A stretch of DNA of 64,000 bases from positions 9,330,961 to 9,394,960 of the forward strand of contig NZ_CM002285.1 of NCBI RefSeq assembly GCF_000497445.1, in the 5' to 3' direction. A program made the translations under genes and the position numbers. Positions 16,573-25,671 of this stretch are shown here, in pieces; position 1 is the first letter of the stretch; each line of letters opens with the position of its first letter. The notes under the pieces were generated by a model that was not told the origin of the DNA, searched no databases, and saw only the letters and a list, made by a program, of their open reading frames with translations. The DNA is from Streptomyces roseochromogenus subsp. oscitans DS 12.976. GTDB lineage: Bacteria > Actinomycetota > Actinomycetes > Streptomycetales > Streptomycetaceae.

Positions 16573-17634
16573 ATGTCACCCGCTCAACGGCATCCCACGA
16601 TGGCCGACGTCGCCGACCGAGCCGGCGTCTCCGCGTCCACCGTCTCCCGCACCCTGCGCGGCCTGCCGACCGTCTCGCCGGAGGTCCGTGCCCGGGTCCA
16701 ACAAGCCGCCCGCGAGCTGAACTTCGCGGTCTCGCGCCAGGCCGCGAGCCTGGTGACGGGCAAAACCGGGGTCGTGGCAGTACTCGTACCGACACTCAAC
16801 TCGTGGTTCATGGGATCGGCGCTGTCCAGCCTGGGCCCCCTGTTGCGCGCCGCCGGCCGGGAGCTGAACGTCTACGTCATACCCGACATGACCGAGCGCA
16901 CCTCGTTCTTCGAGCGCCTTCCGGCCCGCCGGAACGCCGACGCACTGCTCGTCTTCGGATTCGACCTCACCGACGATGAGACGGCACGGCTGGACGACCT
17001 CGGAATGCCGGTCATCTACGTCAGCCAGCACGCCGAGGGCCGGCCGAGCGTGTACGTCGACGACGTGGCCGGGGCCCTGAAGGCCACCCGACATCTTCTC
17101 AACCTTGGGCACCGCCGGATCGCGTTCGCGCCGACCACGGGGGCCACCGGCTTCAGCTTCAGCTCACGCGAACGACTGCTGGGCTACCAGCAGGCACTCA
17201 CCGAGGCCGGCATCCCGCTCGACGACGAACTGGTGGTCACGATGGCGTTCGAGGACAAGCGAGGCCTCATCGCCGGGGTGGGGCACCTGCTGAGTCTGCG
17301 GGAGCCACCCACCGCTCTCTTCGCCGAGCAGGACGAACTGGCCGTCGCCGTCATCCACACCCTGCGCCAGGCCAGGATCGAGGTGCCGGAACAGATGTCC
17401 GTCATCGGCTTCGACGACCACCAGGTGGCCGAGTGGTTCGATCTGTCCACGGTGGCCCAGTCACCGTCGGACATGGGCCGACAGGCAGGAGAACTGGCCT
17501 TGCAGCTCATCGACGACTCCGAGGCGGACCACACACGGCACATCGTGCTGCCCACCCAGCTGATCCCCCGGGCCACTACCGCCCGGCGGGCATCGCCCCA
17601 GGAGGACGACGAGACCCCGCAGACGCCCTCGTGA
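16573..17634 (+). CDS. LacI-family repressor of the alpha-glucoside operon
   Basis: 353 aa. The N-terminal helix-turn-helix is MADVADRAGVSASTVSRTLR (about residues 10-29), followed by the hinge (VRARVQQAARELNF). The periplasmic-binding-like ligand domain starts near residue 60 (GVVAVLVPTLNSW) and includes VGHLLSLREPPTALFAEQDE and IGFDDHQVAEWFDLSTV. The start could be ATG 16573 or ATG 16600; neither has a strong ribosome site. It is divergent from the sugar operon and separated by 329 bases containing three palindromes. Repression relieved by an imported sugar is the expected mechanism. Confidence 0.92.
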   Translation: MSPAQRHPTMADVADRAGVSASTVSRTLRGLPTVSPEVRARVQQAARELNFAVSRQAASLVTGKTGVVAVLVPTLNSWFMGSALSSLGPLLRAAGRELNVYVIPDMTERTSFFERLPARRNADALLVFGFDLTDDETARLDDLGMPVIYVSQHAEGRPSVYVDDVAGALKATRHLLNLGHRRIAFAPTTGATGFSFSSRERLLGYQQALTEAGIPLDDELVVTMAFEDKRGLIAGVGHLLSLREPPTALFAEQDELAVAVIHTLRQARIEVPEQMSVIGFDDHQVAEWFDLSTVAQSPSDMGRQAGELALQLIDDSEADHTRHIVLPTQLIPRATTARRASPQEDDETPQTPS

Positions 17635-18226
17635 GTGCATGCCGAGCCGACTCCGGAAAGCCGAGGAGGCGAAGGTGTCGGGTCTGAAGCTGTTCCAGGC
17701 GACGGCAGTGACACGACCGAGGTCACCTGCGTCGTGCTGATGTCGGGGCCGATACGCAGCAGGACCTCATCGAGGCGCCCATGCAGACGATGCTCGGGGT
17801 GCGGTTCCTGGCCCTGCGGATCGAGGGGAAGGGCGGGCGGCGGTCGTGGACGATCGTCTGGCCCGAGGGCTCGGTTCACGCTGAGGCGGACCGGTTCCTG
17901 CGCCCGCCTGACGGCCCGGGTCGGAGTCTTCTCGGTCGGCATCGGGGAGAGGAAGGCTGGCACACCTGCGGCGGTGCTGCATCGTGTTTCTCTTCGGGCA
18001 GGCCGCACCGACGGACGCTCTACTCCGCCAACTGTTCCCACGTCCAGCGTGAGGACTACGAGCGCCGGTCACATCAGCCCTTTGGCCCTGCGACTTCACG
18101 TTGCCGCGGGCTCGGCGTTCCGCATCCGGGAGCCCGGAGCCGAGGGGGCGGTCAGAGGTTCGGCTCCCGGATGCGGTGCTGGGCCAGGCCGATGTCAATG
18201 CGCTCCGGTCCGCGCCCCGGGGCGGA
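17635..18226. other. Gene-poor stretch with one copy of a 35-bp repeat
   Basis: No credible gene on either strand. It contains the repeat copy at 18039-18073. Open frames here are short on conserved features and are probably degenerate sequence. Confidence 0.4.
18039..18073 (+). repeat. 35-bp direct repeat, copy 1
   Basis: Identical to 19142-19176 at 33 of 35 positions (mismatches at the 16th and 26th bases), same orientation. The two copies bracket the SDR gene about 1.1 kb apart. No transposase lies between them. Confidence 0.75.
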
Positions 18227-19006
18227 TCACTCGGCTGCGATCGGTCCGAGGTAGGTACCGCCGGAGACGTCGATGGTCTGGCCGGTCACCCAGCGCCCCT
18301 GCGACCCCGCAAGGAAGGCCACTACGTCCGCGACGTCCTCCGGTTCGCCGATCCGTCCCAGCGCGGTGATCGACTCGAGCCCGGCGACCGCCTCGGGAAC
18401 CGCGGCGTAGGGGGCGATCATGTCGGTCAGCACGACCCCGGGTTCGACCGTGTTCACGGTGATCCCACGCCGACCCAGCTCGTTGGCGAGTGACGGGCCG
18501 AGCGCCGCCAGCGCCGCCTTGGTAACGGTGTAACCGATCTGGAGGGGGTTCGCGATCCGGGTGGCCGCGGAGCCCATGTTGACGATCCGTCCGCCGTCCC
18601 GCAGCAGCGGCAGCGCCCGCTGGACCACGAAGACCGGCGTGCTCACGTTGACCGCCAGCAGCCGCTCGAACTCCTCCTCGGTGAGCTTCCCGATCGAAGT
18701 AACCGAGTGGATGCCCGCATTGTTGACCAGGATGTCCAGGCCGTCCGCGTCGTGGTCCGCCAGTCCGGCCGTGAGCCCCTCGAACAGCCGGTCCACCGCA
18801 CCGCTCTCGCCGAAGAGGGCCCGCACCGCGAACGCCCGGCCGCCGCTCTCGGCGATCTTCGCTACGGTCTCCGTGGCGGCCGCGTCATTGCCGCCGTAGT
18901 GGACCGCGACCAGCGCCCCCTCGGCGGCGAGCCGCAGGGCGACCGCCCGCCCGATCCCGCGCGAGCCGCCTGTCACCAGTGCAGTCCTGCCGTCCAGTTC
19001 GCCCAC
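18227..19006 (-). CDS. SDR-family NAD(P)-dependent oxidoreductase
   Basis: 259 aa, a standard classical short-chain dehydrogenase/reductase. GTG start at 19006 with GGGAAGAGG upstream. The cofactor motif is TGGSRGIG (residues 12-19), NNAG is at 95-98, the catalytic serine is in NMGSAA (Ser146), and the Tyr159/Lys163 pair is in GYTVTKA. The C-terminal block GQTIDVSGG is also typical of FabG-like members. The substrate cannot be deduced. It stands alone between two copies of a 35-bp repeat. Confidence 0.92.
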   Translation of the reverse strand: MGELDGRTALVTGGSRGIGRAVALRLAAEGALVAVHYGGNDAAATETVAKIAESGGRAFAVRALFGESGAVDRLFEGLTAGLADHDADGLDILVNNAGIHSVTSIGKLTEEEFERLLAVNVSTPVFVVQRALPLLRDGGRIVNMGSAATRIANPLQIGYTVTKAALAALGPSLANELGRRGITVNTVEPGVVLTDMIAPYAAVPEAVAGLESITALGRIGEPEDVADVVAFLAGSQGRWVTGQTIDVSGGTYLGPIAAE

Positions 19007-19141
19007 GATCGCCTCTTCCCTTACGATGTCCCGGCCGAATCCGGGAACGATTCAGCCTAACTAGCCACTGCAAGAGCCAAGTTGTGGGCGGCGCCAGAAA
19101 CGGGAGACCTGACCTGCGCCGCCCGCCTCCTGCGCACCGCG

Positions 19142-19176
19142 CACGTCCAGCGTGAGCACTACGAGCACCGGTCACA
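19142..19176 (+). repeat. 35-bp direct repeat, copy 2
   Basis: Partner of 18039-18073. It lies 136 bases beyond the SDR start, ahead of the next gene. Confidence 0.75.
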
Positions 19177-19336
19177 GGCGACACCACGGCGCCTCGGCGG
19201 CCATCATGTTTCCGCCTCCCCTGGGGAGTCCTCCTTTCTGGCAGAGCGAGGAAGAAGAAGCCCTGATCGTTCGTCAACAATCCGCTGTGGCACAGTGGTT
19301 CCGCACGAGAGGGACGATCGAGCAGGGGAGCGGGCG

Positions 19337-19774
19337 GTGCCGGCAGAGCTGAGCGAGCAGGTGCGCAAGCGGCTTCAGGAGCCGAACTTCTGGTACGTGG
19401 CCACGGTGACACCCGACGGGGCGCCGCATGTCACGCCGATGTGGGTGGGGCTGGAGGACGGTCTGATCGTCTTCAACACCTCTGTCGGCCGCATCAAGGA
19501 AGAGAACCTGCGCAACGACGCCCGGGTCCACCTCTCGCACGCGGATGCCGACGACCCCTACGACCGAGTGCAGATCTTTGGCCGTGCGGTGCGCCTGGTG
19601 GAGGGGGCGGAGGCCGAGCGGGGCATGGACCGCCTCGCCCGCAAGTACCTGGGCCTGAGCGGGTATCCGTGGCTGGTCGAGGGGGAGCAGCGGGTGCACG
19701 TCCTGGTCGAGCCGGAGCGGGTGCGCCGTATCGTCGGCGTCGAGCCGTTCAGGCCGGGAGTCATCCCCTCCTGA
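19337..19774 (+). CDS. PPOX-class F420-dependent oxidoreductase
   Basis: 145 aa from the GTG at 19337, preceded by AGGGGAG. The split-barrel flavin/F420 fold of the pyridoxamine-phosphate-oxidase-like group is recognised from PNFWYVATVTPDGAPHVTPM, GLIVFNTSVGRIKEENLR, VQIFGRAVRLVEG and the long helix GMDRLARKYLG. Such proteins are small dimers that reduce substrates with F420H2 or bind related cofactors. The natural substrate is unknown. It is a single gene with no obvious operon partner. Confidence 0.85.
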   Translation: MPAELSEQVRKRLQEPNFWYVATVTPDGAPHVTPMWVGLEDGLIVFNTSVGRIKEENLRNDARVHLSHADADDPYDRVQIFGRAVRLVEGAEAERGMDRLARKYLGLSGYPWLVEGEQRVHVLVEPERVRRIVGVEPFRPGVIPS

Positions 19775-20052
19775 GCCCGGCGCGGGGTCTGCTTCACGCT
19801 CCTGGCCCAGGGGTGGGCGATGATCGTCCTCGGCACGGACGGCGGCCGCTGCCGGCCAGAAGCGGCGGGATGGGCGCACGTCGGGGCCGTGACGGACGTG
19901 TGCGAGGACTGCCGTGCCCCGCGCTGCTGGTGAGGCCGGACGGGTACGGTCGCCTGGGAGGCGGGCGACGCGGACCTGGCCGACGCCCTGCGGTTATGGT
20001 TCGGGGAACCGCGATGAACCCCCTGGGCCCGCCGCCCGGCCGCCGTCCGGCT

Positions 20053-20715
20053 TCAGACGAGTACCGCGGTCGGTGCGTCCGGCGAGTCGAGTTCGGCCGC
20101 GGTCATCGCTCCACGCCCGGGGGACAGGTCCAGCGCCGCGAGGACCGCGGGCACGGCGATGCTCGGAAGCAGGTACCGGTGCAGCTGTGCCACGCGCTGG
20201 GTGACGTCCTCGTATCCGGTGAGGACCTGGGACATGGCCTGCACCCCGGCGAAGGCGCCGACGATGAGTTCGCAGACCTCTTTGATGCGCACGTGAGGGA
20301 GTAGTTCGCCCTGCGTCTCCGCGGCGCTGAGCACGTCGTCGAGCGCATCGACCCACTGGCGGAAGGAGCCACTGCGGTCGAGTCCGTGGGCGCGCTGGTC
20401 CATGGCCAGTCGCACGGCCGCACGGGCCAGCGGGTCGGTCTGCAGCCGGTAGGCGTGCAGGGCGCTGAGGTCGACCATCTCCTGCAGTTTGCAGGCGCGG
20501 GCGGGGATCTCGACCCGACCCTCCTGCTCGGCCAGCACCGCCTGGGCCAGCTCCTCCTTGGAGCCGAAATGGAAGTACAGGGCCCCCTTGGTGACCTGAG
20601 CCCGGTTCAGGATCTCCAGGATGGTGGCGGCCTCGTAGCCCTGTTCCTGGAAGACCACGGCCGCAGCTTCCACGATCGTCCGGCGTGTGCGGATCGCTCT
20701 GTCCTGCTTGGCCAC
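20053..20715 (-). CDS. TetR-family regulator resembling gamma-butyrolactone receptors (ScbR/ArpA)
   Basis: 220 aa from GTG 20715, chosen because GAGGAGG lies seven bases upstream; ATG 20733 is in frame but poorly spaced. The HTH (IRTRRTIVEAAAVVFQEQGY, then ILNRAQVTKGALYFHFGSKE) and the following ELAQAVLAEQE closely follow the A-factor receptor group. The ligand domain contains DPLARAAVRLAMDQ and LLPHVRIKEVCELIVGAFAG. Receptors of this type control antibiotic production and bind ARE sites; a candidate site lies 64 bases upstream. No butyrolactone synthase gene (AfsA/ScbA) is present here, so it may sense a signal made elsewhere. Confidence 0.85.
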   Translation of the reverse strand: MAKQDRAIRTRRTIVEAAAVVFQEQGYEAATILEILNRAQVTKGALYFHFGSKEELAQAVLAEQEGRVEIPARACKLQEMVDLSALHAYRLQTDPLARAAVRLAMDQRAHGLDRSGSFRQWVDALDDVLSAAETQGELLPHVRIKEVCELIVGAFAGVQAMSQVLTGYEDVTQRVAQLHRYLLPSIAVPAVLAALDLSPGRGAMTAAELDSPDAPTAVLV

Positions 20716-20778
20716 GCCGTCCTCCTCGGTCATTCATGTCTCGCCGTGGCCGCACCGAAGCGACGCCCTCGCCAGATC

Positions 20779-20796
20779 ATACCGCTCGGTTCGTAT
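20779..20796. promoter_or_regulatory. Candidate ARE (gamma-butyrolactone receptor site)
   Basis: ATACCGCTCGGTTCGTAT, a semi-palindrome with matching ATAC/GTAT ends in an unusually AT-rich patch. The layout resembles autoregulatory elements bound by ScbR-type receptors. It would place the receptor under its own control. Confidence 0.5.
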
Positions 20797-21009
20797 TTTA
20801 CTGATCCTTTTCTATATGACTCCTTGTCAAAATCAGATTTTGGAGGCCTGCCGTAGCGAACGGTGACGACGTCGTCGGGACCGGGTTGAGGTCGGCCTCC
20901 GCCGGTTCGGGCAAGTCGCAATCCATCCGGGAGAGCCGGTGCAGCACCTTGCAACCTGTACCGTTGATGGGGGCCGAAGGCGCCCGGCGTCGGTGAGCCC
21001 GTTACGCGA

Positions 21010-21672
21010 CTACTCGACGGCGTCGCGTCGTGGCAGGTCCGCCGTCGTGCCGAACAGCACCTCGGCGGCGACTTCCCATTCCCGGACCAGGTCGAAAGTG
21101 TGCGGCGCGCGCAACCACTGGATCTGCAGGCCGTCCATCATCGCCACGATGTGCCGTGCGAGCGGTTCCGGACGGTCGCTGAAGTCCCTGGCCAGGGACG
21201 CGAAGGCAGCCACCGCCTGTTTTTGTCGCTTCGCGAAGTAGGCGTGTGCGGGATGGCTCGGTGTCAGTGACTCGGCCTCCAGCACGGTGAAGAGCCGCAC
21301 GATCTCGGGCTGCTCCGCATTACGCCGCATCGTCGCCGAACACAACTGCCGCAGATCGACTCCCTCAGGGCCGCCGGCGGACCATTCGTCCGGGATCTCG
21401 TTCTCGCCTACGCCGAGTTTCGTGCGAAGCGATCGGGCGTCCTCGACATCCCGGTGTTCCAGCACCGCGACGAGCAAGCCGGTCTTGGAGCCGACGTGGC
21501 GCAGCACACCGGGAACCGTGAGCCCGCAACGGTCCGCCACGTCCTGCATCGACAGTCCCCAGAAACCTCGGTCTGCGATCAGCGCCGAGGAAATCTCGAT
21601 GATCTGGCGCCGTCGCTCGGCGGCCGGCAGGCGCGGTCGGTCTCGCCGATATGAGGGCACCCCCTCGGCCAT
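21010..21672 (-). CDS. TetR-family transcriptional regulator
   Basis: 220 aa from ATG 21672, with GGAAGG about 11 bases upstream; the in-frame ATG at 21741 would add 23 residues of non-conserved sequence. The HTH is RRQIIEISSALIADRGFWGL, then DVADRCGLTVPGVLRHVGSK. The C-terminal domain (EAESLTPSHPAHAYFAKRQK, MMDGLQIQWLRAP) is of the TetR_C_6-like type common in actinobacteria. It is divergent from the cellulase gene, with a 24-bp palindrome in between that may be its operator. Confidence 0.88.
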   Translation of the reverse strand: MAEGVPSYRRDRPRLPAAERRRQIIEISSALIADRGFWGLSMQDVADRCGLTVPGVLRHVGSKTGLLVAVLEHRDVEDARSLRTKLGVGENEIPDEWSAGGPEGVDLRQLCSATMRRNAEQPEIVRLFTVLEAESLTPSHPAHAYFAKRQKQAVAAFASLARDFSDRPEPLARHIVAMMDGLQIQWLRAPHTFDLVREWEVAAEVLFGTTADLPRRDAVE

Positions 21673-21876
21673 CTTCGCCCAGACCCTTCCTCGGGCGTCA
21701 TTGCCGCCCCCGGACAGCGATACAGCGACAGTACGTTGCACGAGCAGGGGTCAGTATCGCATCACCCCAGCCGTCGTCGGCGGGCAACCATCATCTGTTA
21801 CTTGAGGACGCGTCATCACATCCACCGTCGGCTCATGGGTGGTCGTCGGAAACTCTGCCAGCGGCTACCAGGGCGA

Positions 21877-21900
21877 ACTAGTTAGTAGCTACTAGCTAGT
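21877..21900. promoter_or_regulatory. 24-bp near-perfect palindrome, possible TetR operator
   Basis: Twelve-base arms with a single mismatched pair; the centre is TTAGTAGCTACTAG. It lies 205 bases upstream of the TetR start and about 385 bases ahead of the cellulase start. The AT-rich TAG/CTA composition stands out in this high-GC window. Confidence 0.55.
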
Positions 21901-22202
21901 GACTTATCCGGGAGGGGACCTTAGTCCTGCCCGGGCGCTTCGGCAAGAGAGCCGTTCGTATCGCAGCCCCGAGGGTGCCGCGCACCGCCTTCATGAAGTG
22001 AACGAGCGCAGACCGCTTGACAGTTGGTCAGCCGCACTGGCTTCATGTGTCGCGGCGTGAGCGAGCTGGGCGAGTTCGCACGCCGCGTTCTGGTACCCCC
22101 TTCGGGGGCGGCGCTCCCCCTGGGGAGCGGCACCGACAGGCCGTCTTGGGCCGAGAACCCCTCATTTCATTTCCGGAAGGTGCCGACGTCGACTTTGCCG
22201 AT

Positions 22203-22220
22203 CATGGGAGCGCTCCCATG
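22203..22220. promoter_or_regulatory. CebR-type operator
   Basis: CATGGGAGCGCTCCCATG is a perfect 18-bp palindrome. Its inner 14 bases, TGGGAGCGCTCCCA, match the known CebR-box consensus of Streptomyces exactly. It lies 65 bases upstream of the cellulase start, so the cellulase is probably repressed by CebR and induced by cello-oligosaccharides. Confidence 0.88.
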
Positions 22221-22285
22221 CCTCGGCGAAGCCCCGTGTGAGTGCCGCAGACACACCCGACCACCGGACGATCGAAAGGAATCCG

Positions 22286-23482
22286 ATGACCAGCTCACCT
22301 ATGAAGCCGCGCCGTAGGGCCGCGGCCGTAGCGACAGTCGTGGCCGCCCTGTTAATGGTCACCCTTTCGCTGACCGGCGCTTCGCCGGCGGCCGCGAGCA
22401 CCACCCTCTGCGGCAGGACCGACAGCGTGAAGGTCTCGGGCGGCAAGTACGTCGTCCAGAACAATGAATGGGGCGACACGATCCGCCAGTGCATCGATGT
22501 GTCGGATGACGGCTTCAGGGTCGCCACCGGCTGGCACGACGTGGGCACCAGCGGCGCGCCGGCGGCGTATCCGTCGATCTACGCCGGCTGTCACTACGGC
22601 AACTGCTCCAGCGGCAACGGCCTGCCACTTCAGGTGTCGGCGTTCGGCAACCCGCAGTCCAGCGTCGATTTCTCCACCGCTGACGGGCAGTGGGACGCGG
22701 CGTACGACATCTGGTTCGACACCAGCCCCAACCCTTCGGGCCAGAACAACGGTGAGGAGATGATGATCTGGGCGAACCACTCCGGGTCACCCAGACCGTT
22801 CGGCTCCAAGGTCGCCACGGTCTGGATCGAGGGCGCCAACTGGGATGTGTGGTACGGCCGTCAGGGCAACGGCATCGCCTGGAACACCGTCTCCTACGTC
22901 CGCCAGCAGCCCACCGACTCGATCACGGTGAACATCAAGGACTTCACCAGCGACTCGATCAGCCGTGCCTACCTGTCGTCGGCGTGGTACATGACCAGCG
23001 TGCAGTTCGGCTTTGAACCCTGGGTCGGCGGCCCCGGTCTGGCCGTGAACTCCTTCTCCTACGACTCGGGCGGCTCCGGCGGCGGTGGCGGTACGTCCGG
23101 CACGATCGCCGGGCACCAGAGCGGCCGCTGCCTGGACCTGAAGGACTGGGGCACGGCCGACGGCACTCCCGTCCAGTTGTGGGACTGCGGAACCGACTGG
23201 AACCAGCAGTGGACGCGGACCGGCGGTACCGTCGTCAATCCGCAGTCGGGCAAGTGCCTCGACGTGGCCGGCGGTTCCGTGGCCAACGGCGCCAAGGTGC
23301 AGCTGTGGTCGTGCAACGGCACCGGTGCCCAGCAGTGGCAGTTCAACACCGACGGCACCATCACCAACCCCCGGTCCGGAAAGTGCCTGGACGCCGGCGG
23401 CTCCGGCAACGGCGCACTCCTGCAGATATGGGACTGCTACGGCGGAGGTACACAGCCCAACCAGGTCTGGACACAGCGGTAA
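22286..23482 (+). CDS. Secreted GH12 endo-1,4-beta-glucanase with CBM13 (ricin-type) domain
   Basis: 398 aa from ATG 22286, with GAAAGGA upstream. The signal peptide (KPRRRAA, a hydrophobic core, cleavage near ASPAAAS) is followed by a GH12 domain (about 40-265). The probable nucleophile is Glu158 in EEMMIW and the acid/base Glu244 in FGFEPW. A Gly/Ser linker leads to a C-terminal ricin-B/CBM13 domain (about 275-398) with three repeats ending NQQW, AQQW and NQVW. Streptomyces GH12 cellulases usually carry other binding modules, so CBM13 is a less common partner. The enzyme cleaves cellulose outside the cell. A CebR operator lies upstream and a strong terminator follows. Confidence 0.93.
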   Translation: MTSSPMKPRRRAAAVATVVAALLMVTLSLTGASPAAASTTLCGRTDSVKVSGGKYVVQNNEWGDTIRQCIDVSDDGFRVATGWHDVGTSGAPAAYPSIYAGCHYGNCSSGNGLPLQVSAFGNPQSSVDFSTADGQWDAAYDIWFDTSPNPSGQNNGEEMMIWANHSGSPRPFGSKVATVWIEGANWDVWYGRQGNGIAWNTVSYVRQQPTDSITVNIKDFTSDSISRAYLSSAWYMTSVQFGFEPWVGGPGLAVNSFSYDSGGSGGGGGTSGTIAGHQSGRCLDLKDWGTADGTPVQLWDCGTDWNQQWTRTGGTVVNPQSGKCLDVAGGSVANGAKVQLWSCNGTGAQQWQFNTDGTITNPRSGKCLDAGGSGNGALLQIWDCYGGGTQPNQVWTQR

Positions 23483-23539
23483 CGCCATCCCGGCGTGGCG
23501 GGGCACGGGCATGAGCGTGAAGGCCGTCCACGCAGGCCG

Positions 23540-23577
23540 GCGCCCCGTGACCACCCAGCGCGGTGGTCACGGGGCGC
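23540..23577 (+). terminator. Strong hairpin after the cellulase gene
   Basis: Perfect 16-bp arms at 23540-23555 and 23562-23577 with a six-base loop, starting 58 bases past the stop. It could serve both the cellulase and the convergent oxidoreductase gene. Confidence 0.85.
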
Positions 23578-23755
23578 GCTCACGCCGCACATCATGGTCC
23601 AGCCCGCCGCTCGGGCCCGAAAGGACTCCAGCCGACGTGCACGCCCCTGGGCCGAGGGGGAGCGGCGAGAGTGCGGGGGAGAGAACCCACCGAAGCGCGG
23701 GGCCCACATGGTCGATTCGATCCCGCCGCTCTCGTCGGAGCGGTGGCCCTTCGGC

Positions 23756-25573
23756 TCACCCCAGGTCGAAGGTGTTGGGAAGACCCAGCCTGTAGCGCAC
23801 CTCGTCGATCCGCTTCAGGGGCTCCATCTCCGGCGGCCGGTACAGCTCCCACACACGGCACCGCTCGGCGTCCGAACGGTCCGCGTCGAGCAGGGCGTTG
23901 ACGGCTCGCCGTGCGGACTCGTTGGCGCCTTCCATCGTCGCGAGGTCGACGTCGGTGCGGACGTAGTCGCCCGCGAGGAAGAAGTTCGGGATCGCCGTCC
24001 GCGCCGAGGGACGATGGTAGAGCGTGCCCGTCGGGTGGATGAGGAGCTGTTCGCGGTTGTGCGGGTCAGGGCCGCCGAGGCCCGTCACCGCCGGGTCCAT
24101 GAACCAGCCGAGGCGGTCCTCGTCCCTGAGCGTGGTCTTGCCCGCGTCGTTCAGCCCGTCCTTCAGCTGCGCCCACAGCTCGGCGACGATCTCGTCCCTG
24201 GTGCACTCCTTGGCTGTCTTGCCGTACAGGATGCCGGGCTTGTCCCACTCCGAGATGATCGCGGAGAGGCAGTCGTGGGCCCGCCCGTCGCCGTAGTCGC
24301 GGGAGAAGTCCCGTACGTCCCAGAACTGCGCCTGGCCGATGGCCGTCACCGACCAGGGTGAGTCGAGGCAGTTGATGTGGCCGTGCACGACGGGTGTGGG
24401 AGTGCGCAGGTAGAACATCACGCCGGTCATCCAGTCCGTCTTCAGCGCGTCGCACCGGCCGAGCTGCGGGTCGGCGGCGCGCAGCGCCCTGCCCCAGGTG
24501 GCGCGGGCGTGTTCGACGGGCATCGCGGAGACGTAGTGGTCGGCGGTGACCGTGCGCTCGTGGCCGCCGTCGCGGGCCGCGACGCGGACGCCGGTCACCC
24601 GCCCGCCCTCGTACCCGACCTCCAGTACCTGCGTTCCGGTCACGAAGTCGACGCCGAGCGACCGCAGATGCGCCTGCCAGGGGTCGATCCAGGCCTCGCT
24701 GGTGGGAGCGTTCAGGACGCGGTCGATGTCGGCGTCGCCGTCCATCCCGCGGCCGAGCAGGCCCCACAGGATCAAGGCCTCGATGATGACGCGGCCGACG
24801 GTCCTGGTCGACGCCACCTCGGCGCGGGTGGCGACGAGGTTACGGGTCTGCCCGATGCCGAGGAGCGTCTGGTACTCCCTGCTCATCTCCCCCGCGCGGA
24901 TGAAGTCCCACCAGGCGACCTTCTCCCACTGGCCCTCGCGGCGTGCGTCGCAACTGGTGAGGTGGACAAGGAGACGGTCGGCGAAGTAGGCGACCTCGTC
25001 GGCGGGCAGGCGGGTGCCCACATCCAGCACGGACAGGATCTGGTCGCGGATCCAGGACGCGGTGATGTCGCCGGGTGCCGGTGGGGTCGTGGTCCGGCGC
25101 AGCGGGAAGTGCAGGTCGGGGCGGCCCGAGCCGCGGGCGAACAACTCCTCGGTGGCGTTGCGGAGGTTGCCGTGGACGCCGGCGGTGTTGCCGGGGAAGG
25201 GGATGCGGCGCATCGTGTCCGGCAGGTTCCGGTAGAAGCCGGGGAAGAAGCGGAAGCCGTGCTCGCCGGGCAGGGGCCCCCGGCCGCCGGCGGCCGTGCC
25301 GGGGACGTCCATCGAGCGGGCCTTGCCGCCGAGGGTGTCGTAGTACTCGTAGACGGTGACGGCGTAGCCGCGTTCGGCGAGTTCGTGGGCGGCGCTGAGC
25401 CCGGAGACGCCGCCGCCGAGGACGGCGACGCGCCGACGGGAGGGCGTGGCCGCGGCTGACCGGGCTCCGGGCCGTAACGCGGTCGCGCCGACCGCGCCGC
25501 CGGCGGCCGTGAGGAAACGTCTGCGGGAATGTCCGACGGCCGGCTGGGGCTGTTGCGCGTGTTCTGTTGTCAT
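23756..25573 (-). CDS. Tat-exported FAD-dependent amine-oxidase-fold oxidoreductase
   Basis: 605 aa. The N-terminus has a twin-arginine signal (SRRRFLTAAGGAVGATA). The dinucleotide-binding motif VAVLGGGVSGLSAAHELAER and YEYYDTLGGKA mark the amine-oxidase/phytoene-desaturase-like FAD family. The second FAD contact is FFLAGDYVRTDVDLATMEGA near the C-terminus. EHGFRFFPGFYRNLPDTM is a hallmark of the hydroxysqualene-dehydroxylase-like (HpnE-like) subgroup. The substrate is not known. It is a single gene convergent with the cellulase. Confidence 0.85.
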   Translation of the reverse strand: MTTEHAQQPQPAVGHSRRRFLTAAGGAVGATALRPGARSAAATPSRRRVAVLGGGVSGLSAAHELAERGYAVTVYEYYDTLGGKARSMDVPGTAAGGRGPLPGEHGFRFFPGFYRNLPDTMRRIPFPGNTAGVHGNLRNATEELFARGSGRPDLHFPLRRTTTPPAPGDITASWIRDQILSVLDVGTRLPADEVAYFADRLLVHLTSCDARREGQWEKVAWWDFIRAGEMSREYQTLLGIGQTRNLVATRAEVASTRTVGRVIIEALILWGLLGRGMDGDADIDRVLNAPTSEAWIDPWQAHLRSLGVDFVTGTQVLEVGYEGGRVTGVRVAARDGGHERTVTADHYVSAMPVEHARATWGRALRAADPQLGRCDALKTDWMTGVMFYLRTPTPVVHGHINCLDSPWSVTAIGQAQFWDVRDFSRDYGDGRAHDCLSAIISEWDKPGILYGKTAKECTRDEIVAELWAQLKDGLNDAGKTTLRDEDRLGWFMDPAVTGLGGPDPHNREQLLIHPTGTLYHRPSARTAIPNFFLAGDYVRTDVDLATMEGANESARRAVNALLDADRSDAERCRVWELYRPPEMEPLKRIDEVRYRLGLPNTFDLG

Positions 25574-25671
25574 GCTTCCGGGAGGGTAGGAGGGGTTCCG
25601 GGAGCTCGGAAGCCTGTTTCCCGTCCTCTACAGCATCCTCACCATCACAGGGAGAAACAGACGTGCCACGA

